Of a stretch of 64,000 nucleotides of DNA, positions 27,937 through 35,669 are shown one piece after another. Location: contig UQFH01000001.1 of assembly GCA_900540185.1 (NCBI GenBank), forward strand, positions 124,001-188,000. Direction: 5' to 3'. The first letter of the stretch is position 1. Each line of letters starts with the position of its first letter. Source of the stretch: an uncultured Eubacteriales bacterium (GTDB taxonomy: Bacteria; Bacillota; Clostridia; Tissierellales; Peptoniphilaceae). A program made the translations under genes and the position numbers. Under the pieces are notes generated by a model. It was not told where the DNA came from. It was given only the letters and a program-made list of their open reading frames with translations, and did no database searches.

Positions 27937-29319
27937 CTAAAATTCACAATTGTTTACAGTTCTTGGATAGAGGGCAACGTCGCGAACATTGTCAACCCCT
28001 GTCATATACATAACCATTCTTTCAAAACCGAGTCCGTATCCGGAGTGGATTGTGGAGCCGTATTTTCTCAAATCCAAATACCACGAATAATCTTCCGCAT
28101 TCAATTTGAATTCTTTCATTTTACTTAAAAGAACTTCGTAATTTTCTTCTCTTTGGCTTCCGCCTATGATTTCCCCAATGCCCGGAACGAGAAGGTCGCA
28201 AGCTGCAACTGTCTTTCCATCCGGATTCAGCTTCATATAAAACGCCTTGATTTCCTTCGGATAGTCCGTTACAAATGTCGGTCCGTCAGAGTGAACTTCT
28301 GCCAAATATCTTTCATGTTCACGTTGAAGGTCGTCTCCCCAACTCGGGATGACGTCAAATTTGTGGTCAGCATTTCTTATAATGTCAATCGCTTCGGTAT
28401 AAGTTATACGAGCAAATTCGCTGTTTGCAATTTTTTCGAGTTTTTCAATCAAGCCTTTTTCCACGAATTTGTCCAAAAATTGCATTTCTTCCGGACAATT
28501 ATCAAGAGTATATCTTATGATAAATTTCATCATCGCTTCGGCGATATCCATATTTCCCTTCAAATCGCAAAATGCCATTTCCGGTTCAACCATCCAGAAT
28601 TCCGCCAAGTGATTCTTTGTATTTGAGTGATCGGCTCTAAAAGTCGGTCCGAATGTGTAGATGTTTCTGAATGCTTGGGCCATTGTCTCCCCTTCAAGTT
28701 GTCCTGTAACAGCAAGATTTACAGGCTTTCCAAAGAAATCCTTTGTGAAGTCCACGCTTCCGTCGTCATTTTTCGGAATATTTTTCAAATCGAGATTTGT
28801 AACGTGGAAAATTTCCCCTGCGCCTTCTCCGTCAAAAGCTGAGATGAGCGGAGTTTGTGCATACAAAAATCCCCTATCTTGGAAAAATTTGTGGATGGCA
28901 TAAGCCAAAACACTTCTTACTCTGAAAGTTGCTCTGAAAAGATTTGTCCTTGCTCTTAAATGCGCAATAGTTCTTAAATATTCCCTCGTGTGTCTCTTCG
29001 GTTGAAGAGGATAATCCGCGGTACTTTCACCTTCAACTTCAATTGATGTTGCTTTAATTTCAAAAGGTTGTTGCATTTCCGGTGTCAATACAAGATTGCC
29101 CTTGACTCTTATAGCCGAGCTTAGATAAAGTTTTTTAAGTTCTTCAAAATTTTCTGTATTTTCATCCATTACAACTTGCACAGATCTGAAATCTGTTCCG
29201 TCATTTAATTCTATAAATGCAAAACTTTTTGAGTCGCGAAGATTTCTTATCCAACCTTCCGCCTCAACAACCTGTCCATCTAATTCGACTGCTTTTTCAA
29301 ATAAACTTTTTATCTCCAT
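27937..29319 (-). CDS. asnS: Asparaginyl-tRNA synthetase
   Basis: Class IIb synthetase, about 460 residues: N-terminal OB-fold (VEAEGWIRNLRDSKSFAFIEL) and catalytic core with motif 2 FRADHSNTKNHLAEF and motif 3 GYGLGFERMVMY. I start at ATG 29319 behind GGAGG; the ATG at 29331 contains that ribosome site. Preceded by a T-box leader and heading the longest gene run of the window. Confidence 0.97.
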   Translation of the reverse strand: MEIKSLFEKAVELDGQVVEAEGWIRNLRDSKSFAFIELNDGTDFRSVQVVMDENTENFEELKKLYLSSAIRVKGNLVLTPEMQQPFEIKATSIEVEGESTADYPLQPKRHTREYLRTIAHLRARTNLFRATFRVRSVLAYAIHKFFQDRGFLYAQTPLISAFDGEGAGEIFHVTNLDLKNIPKNDDGSVDFTKDFFGKPVNLAVTGQLEGETMAQAFRNIYTFGPTFRADHSNTKNHLAEFWMVEPEMAFCDLKGNMDIAEAMMKFIIRYTLDNCPEEMQFLDKFVEKGLIEKLEKIANSEFARITYTEAIDIIRNADHKFDVIPSWGDDLQREHERYLAEVHSDGPTFVTDYPKEIKAFYMKLNPDGKTVAACDLLVPGIGEIIGGSQREENYEVLLSKMKEFKLNAEDYSWYLDLRKYGSTIHSGYGLGFERMVMYMTGVDNVRDVALYPRTVNNCEF

Positions 29320-29338
29320 ATTTACCTCCATTGATTTT

Positions 29339-29545
29339 AAAAAAATAGATTCCTCTTACCGAAAAGGTACGAGAAATCTTCGTAGGTGCCAACCCTTCTA
29401 ATACTTAGATGCTCTTATCGCGAGCGAACGATTGTCCAGTAGGGAAACATGTTTCGGCTTTTGGTTTATTAAATTCACCTGACTCTCACCGTCTCAAGCT
29501 CGCTTTGAAATTTAATAAACCGCCTGTCTCCAAGGACATATATTA
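29339..29545 (-). promoter_or_regulatory. T-box riboswitch upstream of asnS
   Basis: The reverse strand shows a stem I with a 14-bp base (GGTTTATTAAATTT/GAATTTAATAAACC) and an apical GGTGAGAG loop. A T-box-like AAGGGTTGGCACC (29385-29397) follows, then a 12-bp terminator (29348-29378) with a T-run. The TGGC bulge matches the GCCA end expected for tRNA-Asn (discriminator G). An antiterminator can form through TACGA/TCGTA and GAAGG/CCTTT. The specifier codon was not identified with confidence. Confidence 0.85.
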
Positions 29546-29550
29546 TCTAT

Positions 29551-29579
29551 ATTTTACCACTAAATCCAATAATTATCAA
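29551..29579 (-). promoter_or_regulatory. asnS operon promoter
   Basis: TTGATA, 17 bp, TAAAAT on the reverse strand, just upstream of the T-box leader. Confidence 0.65.
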
Positions 29580-29584
29580 TCGAT

Positions 29585-29893
29585 TTAATCAGTATTTTCG
29601 TCTTTTCCGCCTTTTTCTTTATCCATATCTATAATAATTGTTTCTCCAGGTTTAATCATGCCGAGAGCTCGTGCTTCTTTTTCGATAAATTGCAAACTGT
29701 CCGAATTTTCCAAATCGTAATTTATCGCTTCAAGTTTGCTGTTTAATTCTTCCAAATCGTTTTCAAGGCTCGCCTTTTCTTTTTTTAATCGCGACCTTTC
29801 ATTTAAATTGTTGTAAAAACCGACAGCAAAAGCTGCAAAAGAAATAATTATTATAGTTGCGAAAATGAGTCTGTATAAACTATTCGTCTTCAT
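29585..29893 (-). CDS. DivIC/FtsL-like septum formation initiator
   Basis: Small bitopic cell-division protein, 102 residues: short cytoplasmic N-terminus, one TM (LIFATIIIISFAAFAVGFY, about 9-27), then a coiled coil (about 30-68) and the DivIC ending 'FIEKEARALGMIKPGETII'. It overlaps rqcP by 14 nt. In clostridia divIC follows rqcP-yabP-yabQ; here the two sporulation genes between them are absent. Confidence 0.85.
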   Translation of the reverse strand: MKTNSLYRLIFATIIIISFAAFAVGFYNNLNERSRLKKEKASLENDLEELNSKLEAINYDLENSDSLQFIEKEARALGMIKPGETIIIDMDKEKGGKDENTD

Positions 29894-30116
29894 TTGCCAT
29901 TCTCACATATGCTTCGTCTTTTTGTGTTAAACCGACAACCACAAATTTTGAATTTCCCCTGCTACTTTCAAAGCTTATTACATCTCCGATTTTCACTTCG
30001 GAGCCCGGCTTTGCAGGAGTGCCGTTCAGTTTTATATAACCGTTTAAAACAGCTTCCTTTGCAACAGTTCTTCTTTTAATAATCCTTGAAACCTTCAAAA
30101 ACTTGTCCAATCTCAA
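29880..30116 (-). CDS. rqcP: S4-domain RNA-binding protein RqcP (YabO)
   Basis: 78 residues made almost entirely of an S4 domain: MRLDKFLKVSRIIKRRTVAKEAV, then NGYIKLNG and KPGSEVKIGDVISF. RqcP helps extend poly-alanine tails on stalled nascent chains in ribosome quality control. Directly abuts the phosphatase gene (0 nt) and overlaps divIC. Confidence 0.9.
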   Translation of the reverse strand: MRLDKFLKVSRIIKRRTVAKEAVLNGYIKLNGTPAKPGSEVKIGDVISFESSRGNSKFVVVGLTQKDEAYVRMANEDE

Positions 30117-31229
30117 TTAAATATCACCTTTATCCTTAAATTCTATCAAAACTGCACACATATCGTCATATCTTACGCCGCTGTTAAAATAATCAAGCGA
30201 AACTCTCAAAGTCTTTAAAATATCATTCGGCTTTCTTCTGATAATGCTCTCAACTCTGTCAATGCCGTATTCTTCCCCGTCTTTATTTTGTGTTTCCTTT
30301 ATGCCGTCTGTGAAAAGTAAAATTTTATCCCCCGGATTAAATCTTATGACCTTTTCCTTGAAATCAATCTTTTCGAAATAACTGCAGACCGGCTTTCCCG
30401 ACATCTCAATTCGAGTAACGTCATTTTGTCTGATTAAAAGCATTGGACAATTGTGTCCGGCATTTGAATATGAAATAGTTTGTTCGTTCGTGTCAATCAA
30501 AACATGAAACATAGTAAGATACTGACTTATATCGAGTCTCAAATCCAAAAATCTTCTATGAAGCTCCGTCAAATCGTAAGCGCTGCTGTGATAATCCTGT
30601 AGATTTCTCATAGTCTCACGAACAAAAACCGTGACCATAGCCGCCGGAACACCGTGTCCGGAAACGTCGCAAATATATGCGCTTGTAATATTTTTATTTA
30701 TACTTATAACGTCAAAAATATCACCGCTTAACTGTTCACATGGTTGATACATATAGTCGACCTTTAGCCTTCCGAAATCTAAATCAACCGGCAAAATCGA
30801 CTCCTGAATTTTCTTTGTTAGAGTGAGATCCTTATTCATTATTTCATTTTTAAATGTGATTTCATTCTGTATATTTTTTAAAGACGTCATATCTCTATAA
30901 ATATCGACATATGCTGTGATTGAGCCGAAGTCATCTCTTATCGGAGCAGTCGACACATCATAAACTTTCCCGTCAAATTTTAAATCCGACTTTTTCATAT
31001 CTTCGTCTTTAAAATCCGACGGCGTAATATAAATACTGAAAATATCTTTAAATTTTGTCGTCTTCAAATCGTCAATCTTCATCCCTTGCGGGTCGAAATT
31101 TAGCTTGTTAACAAGCGGTTTGTTTGCAAAAATAACAATACCGTTCACACTTGTAATCTTCACCCAATCCGGTAAAAAATTCAGAACATCAAGATTGCTG
31201 TTTAAATCAACTAAGTTAAAGTTTTTCAT
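30117..31229 (-). CDS. SpoIIE/RsbU-type PP2C serine phosphatase with N-terminal PAS domain
   Basis: 370 residues: PAS-like sensor at about 8-120 (GIVIFANKPLVNKLNFDPQG; IYRDMTSLK), a short coiled linker, then the PP2C-SpoIIE domain at about 160-365 with metal-binding residues in SGDIFDV, ICDVSGHGVPAAM and LLFTDGIKE. Such enzymes dephosphorylate anti-anti-sigma proteins, but none is in the window. It has no TM segments, unlike SpoIIE itself, yet it sits next to divIC-rqcP where clostridia carry spoIIE. It overlaps the upstream methyltransferase by 14 nt. Confidence 0.87.
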   Translation of the reverse strand: MKNFNLVDLNSNLDVLNFLPDWVKITSVNGIVIFANKPLVNKLNFDPQGMKIDDLKTTKFKDIFSIYITPSDFKDEDMKKSDLKFDGKVYDVSTAPIRDDFGSITAYVDIYRDMTSLKNIQNEITFKNEIMNKDLTLTKKIQESILPVDLDFGRLKVDYMYQPCEQLSGDIFDVISINKNITSAYICDVSGHGVPAAMVTVFVRETMRNLQDYHSSAYDLTELHRRFLDLRLDISQYLTMFHVLIDTNEQTISYSNAGHNCPMLLIRQNDVTRIEMSGKPVCSYFEKIDFKEKVIRFNPGDKILLFTDGIKETQNKDGEEYGIDRVESIIRRKPNDILKTLRVSLDYFNSGVRYDDMCAVLIEFKDKGDI

Positions 31230-32358
31230 AATACTCCTTTGGCGGTCTTGGACCCAAAAATGTGTAAAAATAAGTTTTTATTTTACCATTGTATAACTTT
31301 CTGTTTTTATCAGCCTTCCTGTCAAGAGCTGTTTCGAGCTTGTCATAGTCCGTAATGACATATGTGCTCCATGTAGGCAGCTTGTCAATAAGGGTTTTGA
31401 AATTCCCATAAGTTCTGTCAAGAAGCTCGTCGTCAAGTCTTACTCCGTACGGAGGATTTGTAATTATCACTCCGTAATCATCTTCGATTTCGACTTTTCT
31501 CACTTCTTTTGTGAAGAGAAAAATATCTTCAACGCCGATGTTTTGTGTATTATCTCTCGCTATCATAATCATATTTCTATCGTAATCCGACCCGGTTATA
31601 TTTAGAGTTAAGTCTTTGTCTATTGCCGCTTTTGCGTCTTTTCTTATAGTTCTAAACTCCGACAAATCCAAAAATCCGAAATGTTCGCACGAAAATCTTC
31701 TTAAAATTCCCGGAGCAATATTTCTCGCAATCATCGCCGCTTCAATTGGAATCGTGCCCGAACCGCAAAACGGATCGTAGAGAGGTCTGTCTTTGTTCCA
31801 GACGCTCAAATTTATCATAGCTGCTGCGAGAGTTTCCTCTATAGGTGCCGCTCCCTGCATCTTTCTGTATCCTCTTTTGTGAAGCCCCGCTCCTGATGAA
31901 TCTAGATATAAAATCGCATGGTCTCTGTTTAAACTGATTTCGAAATTATACTTCTTTCCGGTCTTTTCGTAATAATCCTTGTTATATGTTAAATTGAGCT
32001 TGTCAATTATTGCGCGCTCAGTAATTCTTTGACAATCCGAGATTGAAAAAAGTTTGGACTCATAACTTCTGCCGTTAATTACAAAATTTGCATCTTCCGG
32101 TAAAATCTCCGCCCAATCTAAAGAGAACACATTCTCGTAAAGTTCATCAAAAGTATAAGCGTCAAATTCGAGCAAGTTAATATGAACCCTCTCGGCTGTC
32201 CTAAGCCAAAGGTTCGCTCTGAAAATATCTGCGCTCGTACCATAAAATTCTATATGTCCGTCGGTCACGCTCTTTATCTCGAGTCCCAGATTAAGTATTT
32301 CTCTTTTTAAAACCGCCTCTGTTCCGAAATGGCATGTTGCTGTTAATGTATAAATCAT
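31216..32358 (-). CDS. THUMP-domain RNA (guanine-N2) methyltransferase, RlmL/YpsC family
   Basis: SAM-dependent modification enzyme of rRNA. 380 residues: ferredoxin-like/THUMP RNA-binding part (1-160), then a Rossmann methyltransferase with DPFCGSGTIPIEAAMIARN (SAM site) and catalytic ITNPPYGVRL. Family members methylate G2445-type positions in 23S rRNA; the exact target here is unproven. First gene of a four-gene unit with the phosphatase, rqcP and divIC. Confidence 0.9.
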   Translation of the reverse strand: MIYTLTATCHFGTEAVLKREILNLGLEIKSVTDGHIEFYGTSADIFRANLWLRTAERVHINLLEFDAYTFDELYENVFSLDWAEILPEDANFVINGRSYESKLFSISDCQRITERAIIDKLNLTYNKDYYEKTGKKYNFEISLNRDHAILYLDSSGAGLHKRGYRKMQGAAPIEETLAAAMINLSVWNKDRPLYDPFCGSGTIPIEAAMIARNIAPGILRRFSCEHFGFLDLSEFRTIRKDAKAAIDKDLTLNITGSDYDRNMIMIARDNTQNIGVEDIFLFTKEVRKVEIEDDYGVIITNPPYGVRLDDELLDRTYGNFKTLIDKLPTWSTYVITDYDKLETALDRKADKNRKLYNGKIKTYFYTFLGPRPPKEYYEKL

Positions 32359-32432
32359 TCTTGTCCTCCAACTTAATTATATCAAATAAAAGGATTATTT
32401 TAAAGACCAAAACGCTATTTATGTAAATAATA

Positions 32433-32466
32433 AAAAACTCGCCAAATAAATGACGAGCTTTTTAAA
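32433..32466 (-). terminator. sodA terminator
   Basis: CTCGTC-ATTTATTT-GGCGAG stem, one G-U pair, followed by TTTTTT on the reverse strand. Confidence 0.85.
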
Positions 32467-32493
32467 TCCTGTTTATAAAACCGGAATTTTATT

Positions 32494-33090
32494 TTATTTT
32501 GCGAATCTTTCTTCAACAACGCTCCAGTCAACAATGTCCCAGAATTTCTTTAGATATTCTGCTCTCTTGTTTCTGTAGTCAACATAGTATGCGTGTTCCC
32601 AAACGTCGTTGTTTAGAAGTACTTTATATCCTTTTGAAATCGGTGCATCTTGGTTTGCTGTGGTCATGATTTCGAGTTTTCCGTCTTTTTCTACGAGCCA
32701 AGCCCAACCTGAACCGAATTGTCCTGCGCCTGCTTTTTCAAATTTTTCTTTGAATTCTTCAAATGAGCCGAAAGCTTTGTCAATAGCTTCTTTCAATTCA
32801 CCTTTCGGTTCTTTTTGTCCATCTTTTGCAAGTTGTTTCCAATAAACATTGTGGTTATAAACTCCACCGCCTTGATTGATTATTGCTTGTTTTTTATCTG
32901 CAGGAGCCTTGTCCAAGTTTTTCAAAATTTCACAAGGATGCATATCTGCGAGTTCCGTTCCTTCAATCAATTCATTTAGCTTGTTTACATAAGCTTGGTG
33001 ATGTTTGTCGTGGTGATATTCGATTGTTTCCTTGCTGATAACCGGTTCTAATGCATCGTATGCATATGGTAATTTAATTAATTCAATCAT
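32494..33090 (-). CDS. sodA: Superoxide dismutase (Fe/Mn family)
   Basis: Dismutates superoxide, an oxygen-defence enzyme in this anaerobe. About 198 residues. Metal ligands are in YHHDKHHQAYV (first His), QGGGVYNHNVYW (second His) and DVWEHAYYVDYRNKR (Asp and His). Starts at ATG 33090 after AAAGGAGG; an in-frame extension to 33135 crosses the likely promoter. Metal preference cannot be settled by eye. Divergent from tyrS. Confidence 0.95.
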   Translation of the reverse strand: MIELIKLPYAYDALEPVISKETIEYHHDKHHQAYVNKLNELIEGTELADMHPCEILKNLDKAPADKKQAIINQGGGVYNHNVYWKQLAKDGQKEPKGELKEAIDKAFGSFEEFKEKFEKAGAGQFGSGWAWLVEKDGKLEIMTTANQDAPISKGYKVLLNNDVWEHAYYVDYRNKRAEYLKKFWDIVDWSVVEERFAK

Positions 33091-33159
33091 TATAAATTCC
33101 TCCTTTAATGATTCTATATAATTCTTACCCCACATATAGTAATAATAAACATTAAAAAC

Positions 33160-33188
33160 TTGACAACTTGCAATTTATCATATATAAT
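33160..33188 (+). promoter_or_regulatory. tyrS promoter
   Basis: Perfect TTGACA, 17 bp, TATAAT. Transcription should begin near 33195, leaving a leader of about 155 nt. Confidence 0.9.
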
Positions 33189-33194
33189 TTAATT

Positions 33195-33330
33195 ACCGTT
33201 GATACGGACGGAACTTTTTTATACAAGAAATATGTATACGTCTTACTTGCGTTAAAAGTTATAGAGATGGAATTATCCCATGAAGAAAGGTGGTACCGCG
33301 TTATGATGCCCTTTTATTCATGGGTTTTTA
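33195..33330 (+). promoter_or_regulatory. Short T-box riboswitch upstream of tyrS
   Basis: Contains the canonical T-box AAAGGTGGTACCGCG (33286-33300), whose TGGT bulge fits the ACCA end of tRNA-Tyr. The terminator arms CCCATGAA (33277-33284) and TTCATGGG (33317-33324) are followed by five T. Only a small stem, AACTTTT/AAAAGTT enclosing TATAC/GTATA, precedes it, so stem I looks severely shortened. TAC (Tyr) triplets occur in this stem as possible specifiers. Confidence 0.85.
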
Positions 33331-33348
33331 TATTTTTAAGGAGGATTT

Positions 33349-34563
33349 ATGAAACTAGTTGATGAATTAAGAGCGCGCGGTTTTATTGAACAAATGACAT
33401 ACCCTGAAGAGCTCGAAGAAAAATTAAATGATGGAAAACTAACATTTTATGCCGGATTTGACTGCACTGCAGACTCATTGACGGTCGGTCACTATCTTCT
33501 GATTTGTCTTTTTAAACACTTGCAAAAACAAGGTCATAAAGCAATATGCATGATCGGTGGCGGCACAACAATGATCGGTGACCCGTCCGGAAGAAACGAT
33601 ATGAGAAAGCTTATGTCAAGAGAATTTATCGATCACAATGCGGAATGTTTCGAAAGACAACTTTCGAGTCTTTTAAATATGGACGGCGAACACGGAATTT
33701 TTATGAACAACAAAGATTGGCTTTTGGATCTCAATTTCCTCAATTTCGTAAGAGAAATCGGAACGGAATTCAGTGTAAACAGAATGCTCCAATTCGACTG
33801 CTACAAAACAAGACTCGACAAAGGTCTGACATTCTTTGAATTTTCATATATGCTCATGCAATCCTACGACTTTTTGAAATTGTACAGAGAAGAAAATTGT
33901 ACTCTTCAAGTCGGCGGAAACGATCAATGGTCCAATATGCTCGGCGGCTACGAACTTGTAAGAAAGCTTGAAAATACAACTGTCTACAATATGACAATCC
34001 CACTTCTCACAACCGCCGACGGCGTCAAGATGGGAAAATCAATGGGCAATGCAATTTGGCTCGACAAAGAAAAAACTTCTCCATTTGATTTATATCAATA
34101 CTTCAGAAATGTCGACGACAGAGACGTCATAAGATTTATGAAAGTTCTTACATTCCTTCCACTTGATGAAATTGAAAGAATCGAAAAGGAAGAAGACATC
34201 AACAGACAAAAAGAAATTCTTGCATATGAAATCACAAAAGATATTCACGGCAAAGAAGAAGCGGACAACGCTATAAACACAGCGCGCGCACTGTTCAGCG
34301 GAAAAATAAATGCCGAAAATATGCCGGAATTCGAACTTGATGCAACGAAAGCGGCTGACGGCATCGGTCTTCTAAATCTACTTGTCGAAACCGGAATCTG
34401 CAAATCAAACAGTGAAGGAAGAAACCTCGTCAAAGGCGGCGGCATCAGTATCAACGACGAAAAAGTAAGCGACCCGTCAATGACTGTTTCACTTGAAGAA
34501 TTAAAAGATGAAATCATTATTCAAAAGGGTAAGAAAACATTTTTAAAAGTTTATGTAAAATAA
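33349..34563 (+). CDS. tyrS: Tyrosyl-tRNA synthetase
   Basis: Class Ic synthetase, 404 residues. HIGH-equivalent TVGHYL near residue 44, KMGKS in place of KMSKS (GVKMGKSMGNA), GGNDQWSNM tyrosine/ATP site, and a C-terminal S4 RNA-binding domain (GRNLVKGGGISINDEKV). ATG follows AAGGAGG. Only aminoacyl-tRNA synthetase on the plus strand here; regulated by the T-box leader. Confidence 0.97.
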   Translation: MKLVDELRARGFIEQMTYPEELEEKLNDGKLTFYAGFDCTADSLTVGHYLLICLFKHLQKQGHKAICMIGGGTTMIGDPSGRNDMRKLMSREFIDHNAECFERQLSSLLNMDGEHGIFMNNKDWLLDLNFLNFVREIGTEFSVNRMLQFDCYKTRLDKGLTFFEFSYMLMQSYDFLKLYREENCTLQVGGNDQWSNMLGGYELVRKLENTTVYNMTIPLLTTADGVKMGKSMGNAIWLDKEKTSPFDLYQYFRNVDDRDVIRFMKVLTFLPLDEIERIEKEEDINRQKEILAYEITKDIHGKEEADNAINTARALFSGKINAENMPEFELDATKAADGIGLLNLLVETGICKSNSEGRNLVKGGGISINDEKVSDPSMTVSLEELKDEIIIQKGKKTFLKVYVK

Positions 34564-34600
34564 AAAGAGAGCCTGTTTCATTTTTGAACCAGGCTCTTAG
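34563..34600. terminator. Terminator between convergent tyrS and the arsM operon
   Basis: AGAGCCTG-TTTCATTTTTGAAC-CAGGCTCT. T-rich tail best on the minus strand (TTTTTATTTT), weaker on the plus strand. Confidence 0.8.
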
Positions 34601-34890
34601 TGTGTCTTTTTTTCAAAATTCAATTTGTATGTTATAAATCCGGAATAACCGAACATAAGAAATAGCAAGAGTGAAATTTCGACGATCCCCATAGTTCCGA
34701 TGTCATCGGTCGCCTTCCTTACTTTGTTATATATAATTCCGATTATAGCTAAAACTCCTCCGAGATTTATCCAGCTAAGCCCCTTTAAAAAGCTTATAAA
34801 GTCGCTCTTTTTATAGAAATAGCTGACGAAATATAAAATACATACTATTAAATGTAAAAATATAAAAGTTAATGTAACTCGTCCTATCAT
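34597..34890 (-). CDS. Small membrane protein of unknown function
   Basis: Not recognised. 97 residues with three hydrophobic spans (about 5-24, 36-54, 68-87) and short charged loops. Starts 7 nt after the corrected arsM stop with only a weak GGAA as ribosome site, so it probably depends on translation of the selenoprotein gene. Last gene of lon-engB-arsM. It could be a partner of the methyltransferase or a bystander. Confidence 0.65.
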   Translation of the reverse strand: MIGRVTLTFIFLHLIVCILYFVSYFYKKSDFISFLKGLSWINLGGVLAIIGIIYNKVRKATDDIGTMGIVEISLLLFLMFGYSGFITYKLNFEKKTH

Positions 34891-34897
34891 AACAATT

Positions 34898-35647
34898 TTA
34901 TTCCGGCTTTATCGCCAGAATTTTCCCCCTTTTTATAAATTCGTCAAGACCTTCGTGTCCCCATTTGTTTAAATATTCCGGAGTCAGGTCTTCCTCGACT
35001 ATTGTGTAAGGCATAAATCCGACCTTTTGAAGAATCGTCTTCAGAGACTCTGAAGTTATAGAGCCCCCGACTCATGTTGCGTGAAAAATCGGATCTGCGA
35101 GAATATTTTCCGGGAGACTCTTAATTTGAATTATATCACTAATGGAAACACGTCCGCCCGGCTTAAGCACTCTAAAAATTTCTCTATAAACTTTCTCTTT
35201 GTCTTCGAGAAGATTTATAACACAGTTTGAAATGACAACGTCGAAAGTGTTGTCCGGAAGATTTATATCGTCTATATCCGACACAACAAATTCCGCATTG
35301 TCGAAATGTCTCTTGTCTCTAATTGCATTTGCCTTTTCAATCATTTCCGGAAGTCTGTCAATGCCGACAGCTTTTCCTGTTCCGTTTAGCTCTCGCGCCG
35401 CCTTAAAAACGTCTACACCTTTTCCGCATCCCAAATCGAGAAGCCAATCTCCTTCTTTTAACTTTGCGTTTTGAATAGGATTGCCGCAGCCAAGACCTAG
35501 ATCTCCACCAAGTTCGATGTCCTCGTCGGTATATCCGAGAGAATAAGCGACCGCACGCTGCTTTTCTTCGTCGGAAATTCTATTGTTTTGAGCAATTTTT
35601 TTGTAAAATTCGTCTACATATTTTTTTGTATCAAATTTTTCGGTCAT
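34898..35647 (-). CDS. arsM: ArsM-like arsenite methyltransferase, putative selenoprotein (in-frame TGA at codon 192)
   Basis: ArsM transfers methyl groups from SAM to As(III) bound by three cysteines. C54 lies in GLGCGNP, C142 in ISNCVINL and the SAM site in LDLGCGKGVDV. The frame meets TGA at 35072-35074 where relatives have Cys (HAT-[U]-VGGSIT, cf. CVxGA), then runs on for 57 sense codons (ESLKTILQKVGF; EEDLTPEYLNKW; GKILAIKPE) to TAA at 34898, giving 249 residues. A SECIS-like hairpin follows the TGA. If the TGA were a true stop, the protein would lack its third metal ligand. Third gene of lon-engB-arsM; GGGGTGAT ribosome site. Confidence 0.85.
35039..35074 (-). promoter_or_regulatory. 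Sec UGA codon and candidate bacterial SECIS element
   Basis: TGA at 35074-35072, a 16-nt spacer, then the perfect inverted repeat CTTCAGAGTCTCTGAAG (35055-35039), forming a 7-bp stem with a GTC loop, or a 5-bp stem with a GAGTCTC loop. The loop starts about 23 nt after the TGA and begins with G, as in the described bacterial SECIS consensus. An alternative 9-bp fold with three G-U pairs is also possible. Confidence 0.75.
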
Positions 35648-35669
35648 ACCTATATCACCCCAAAATTTT

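Noticed and set aside
29360..29540. Cobalamin or SAM riboswitch on the plus strand (GGTGCC, CTTATCGCGAG and AGTAGGGAAA fragments)
   Set aside because: The fragments do not assemble into either consensus and no plus-strand gene follows; the minus strand shows a T-box and terminator before asnS.
34898..35074. Genome-wide TGA-to-Trp recoding as the explanation for the in-frame TGA
   Set aside because: Several intact genes (nth, the YcxB-like gene, the 51-residue ORF) end in TGA at the expected family length, and the site is a Cys position, not Trp.
35072..35647. Treating the ArsM-like gene as a 191-residue protein ending at the TGA
   Set aside because: Sequence after the TGA stays in frame and family-like for 57 codons, and a SECIS-like hairpin follows; truncation would remove the third metal ligand.
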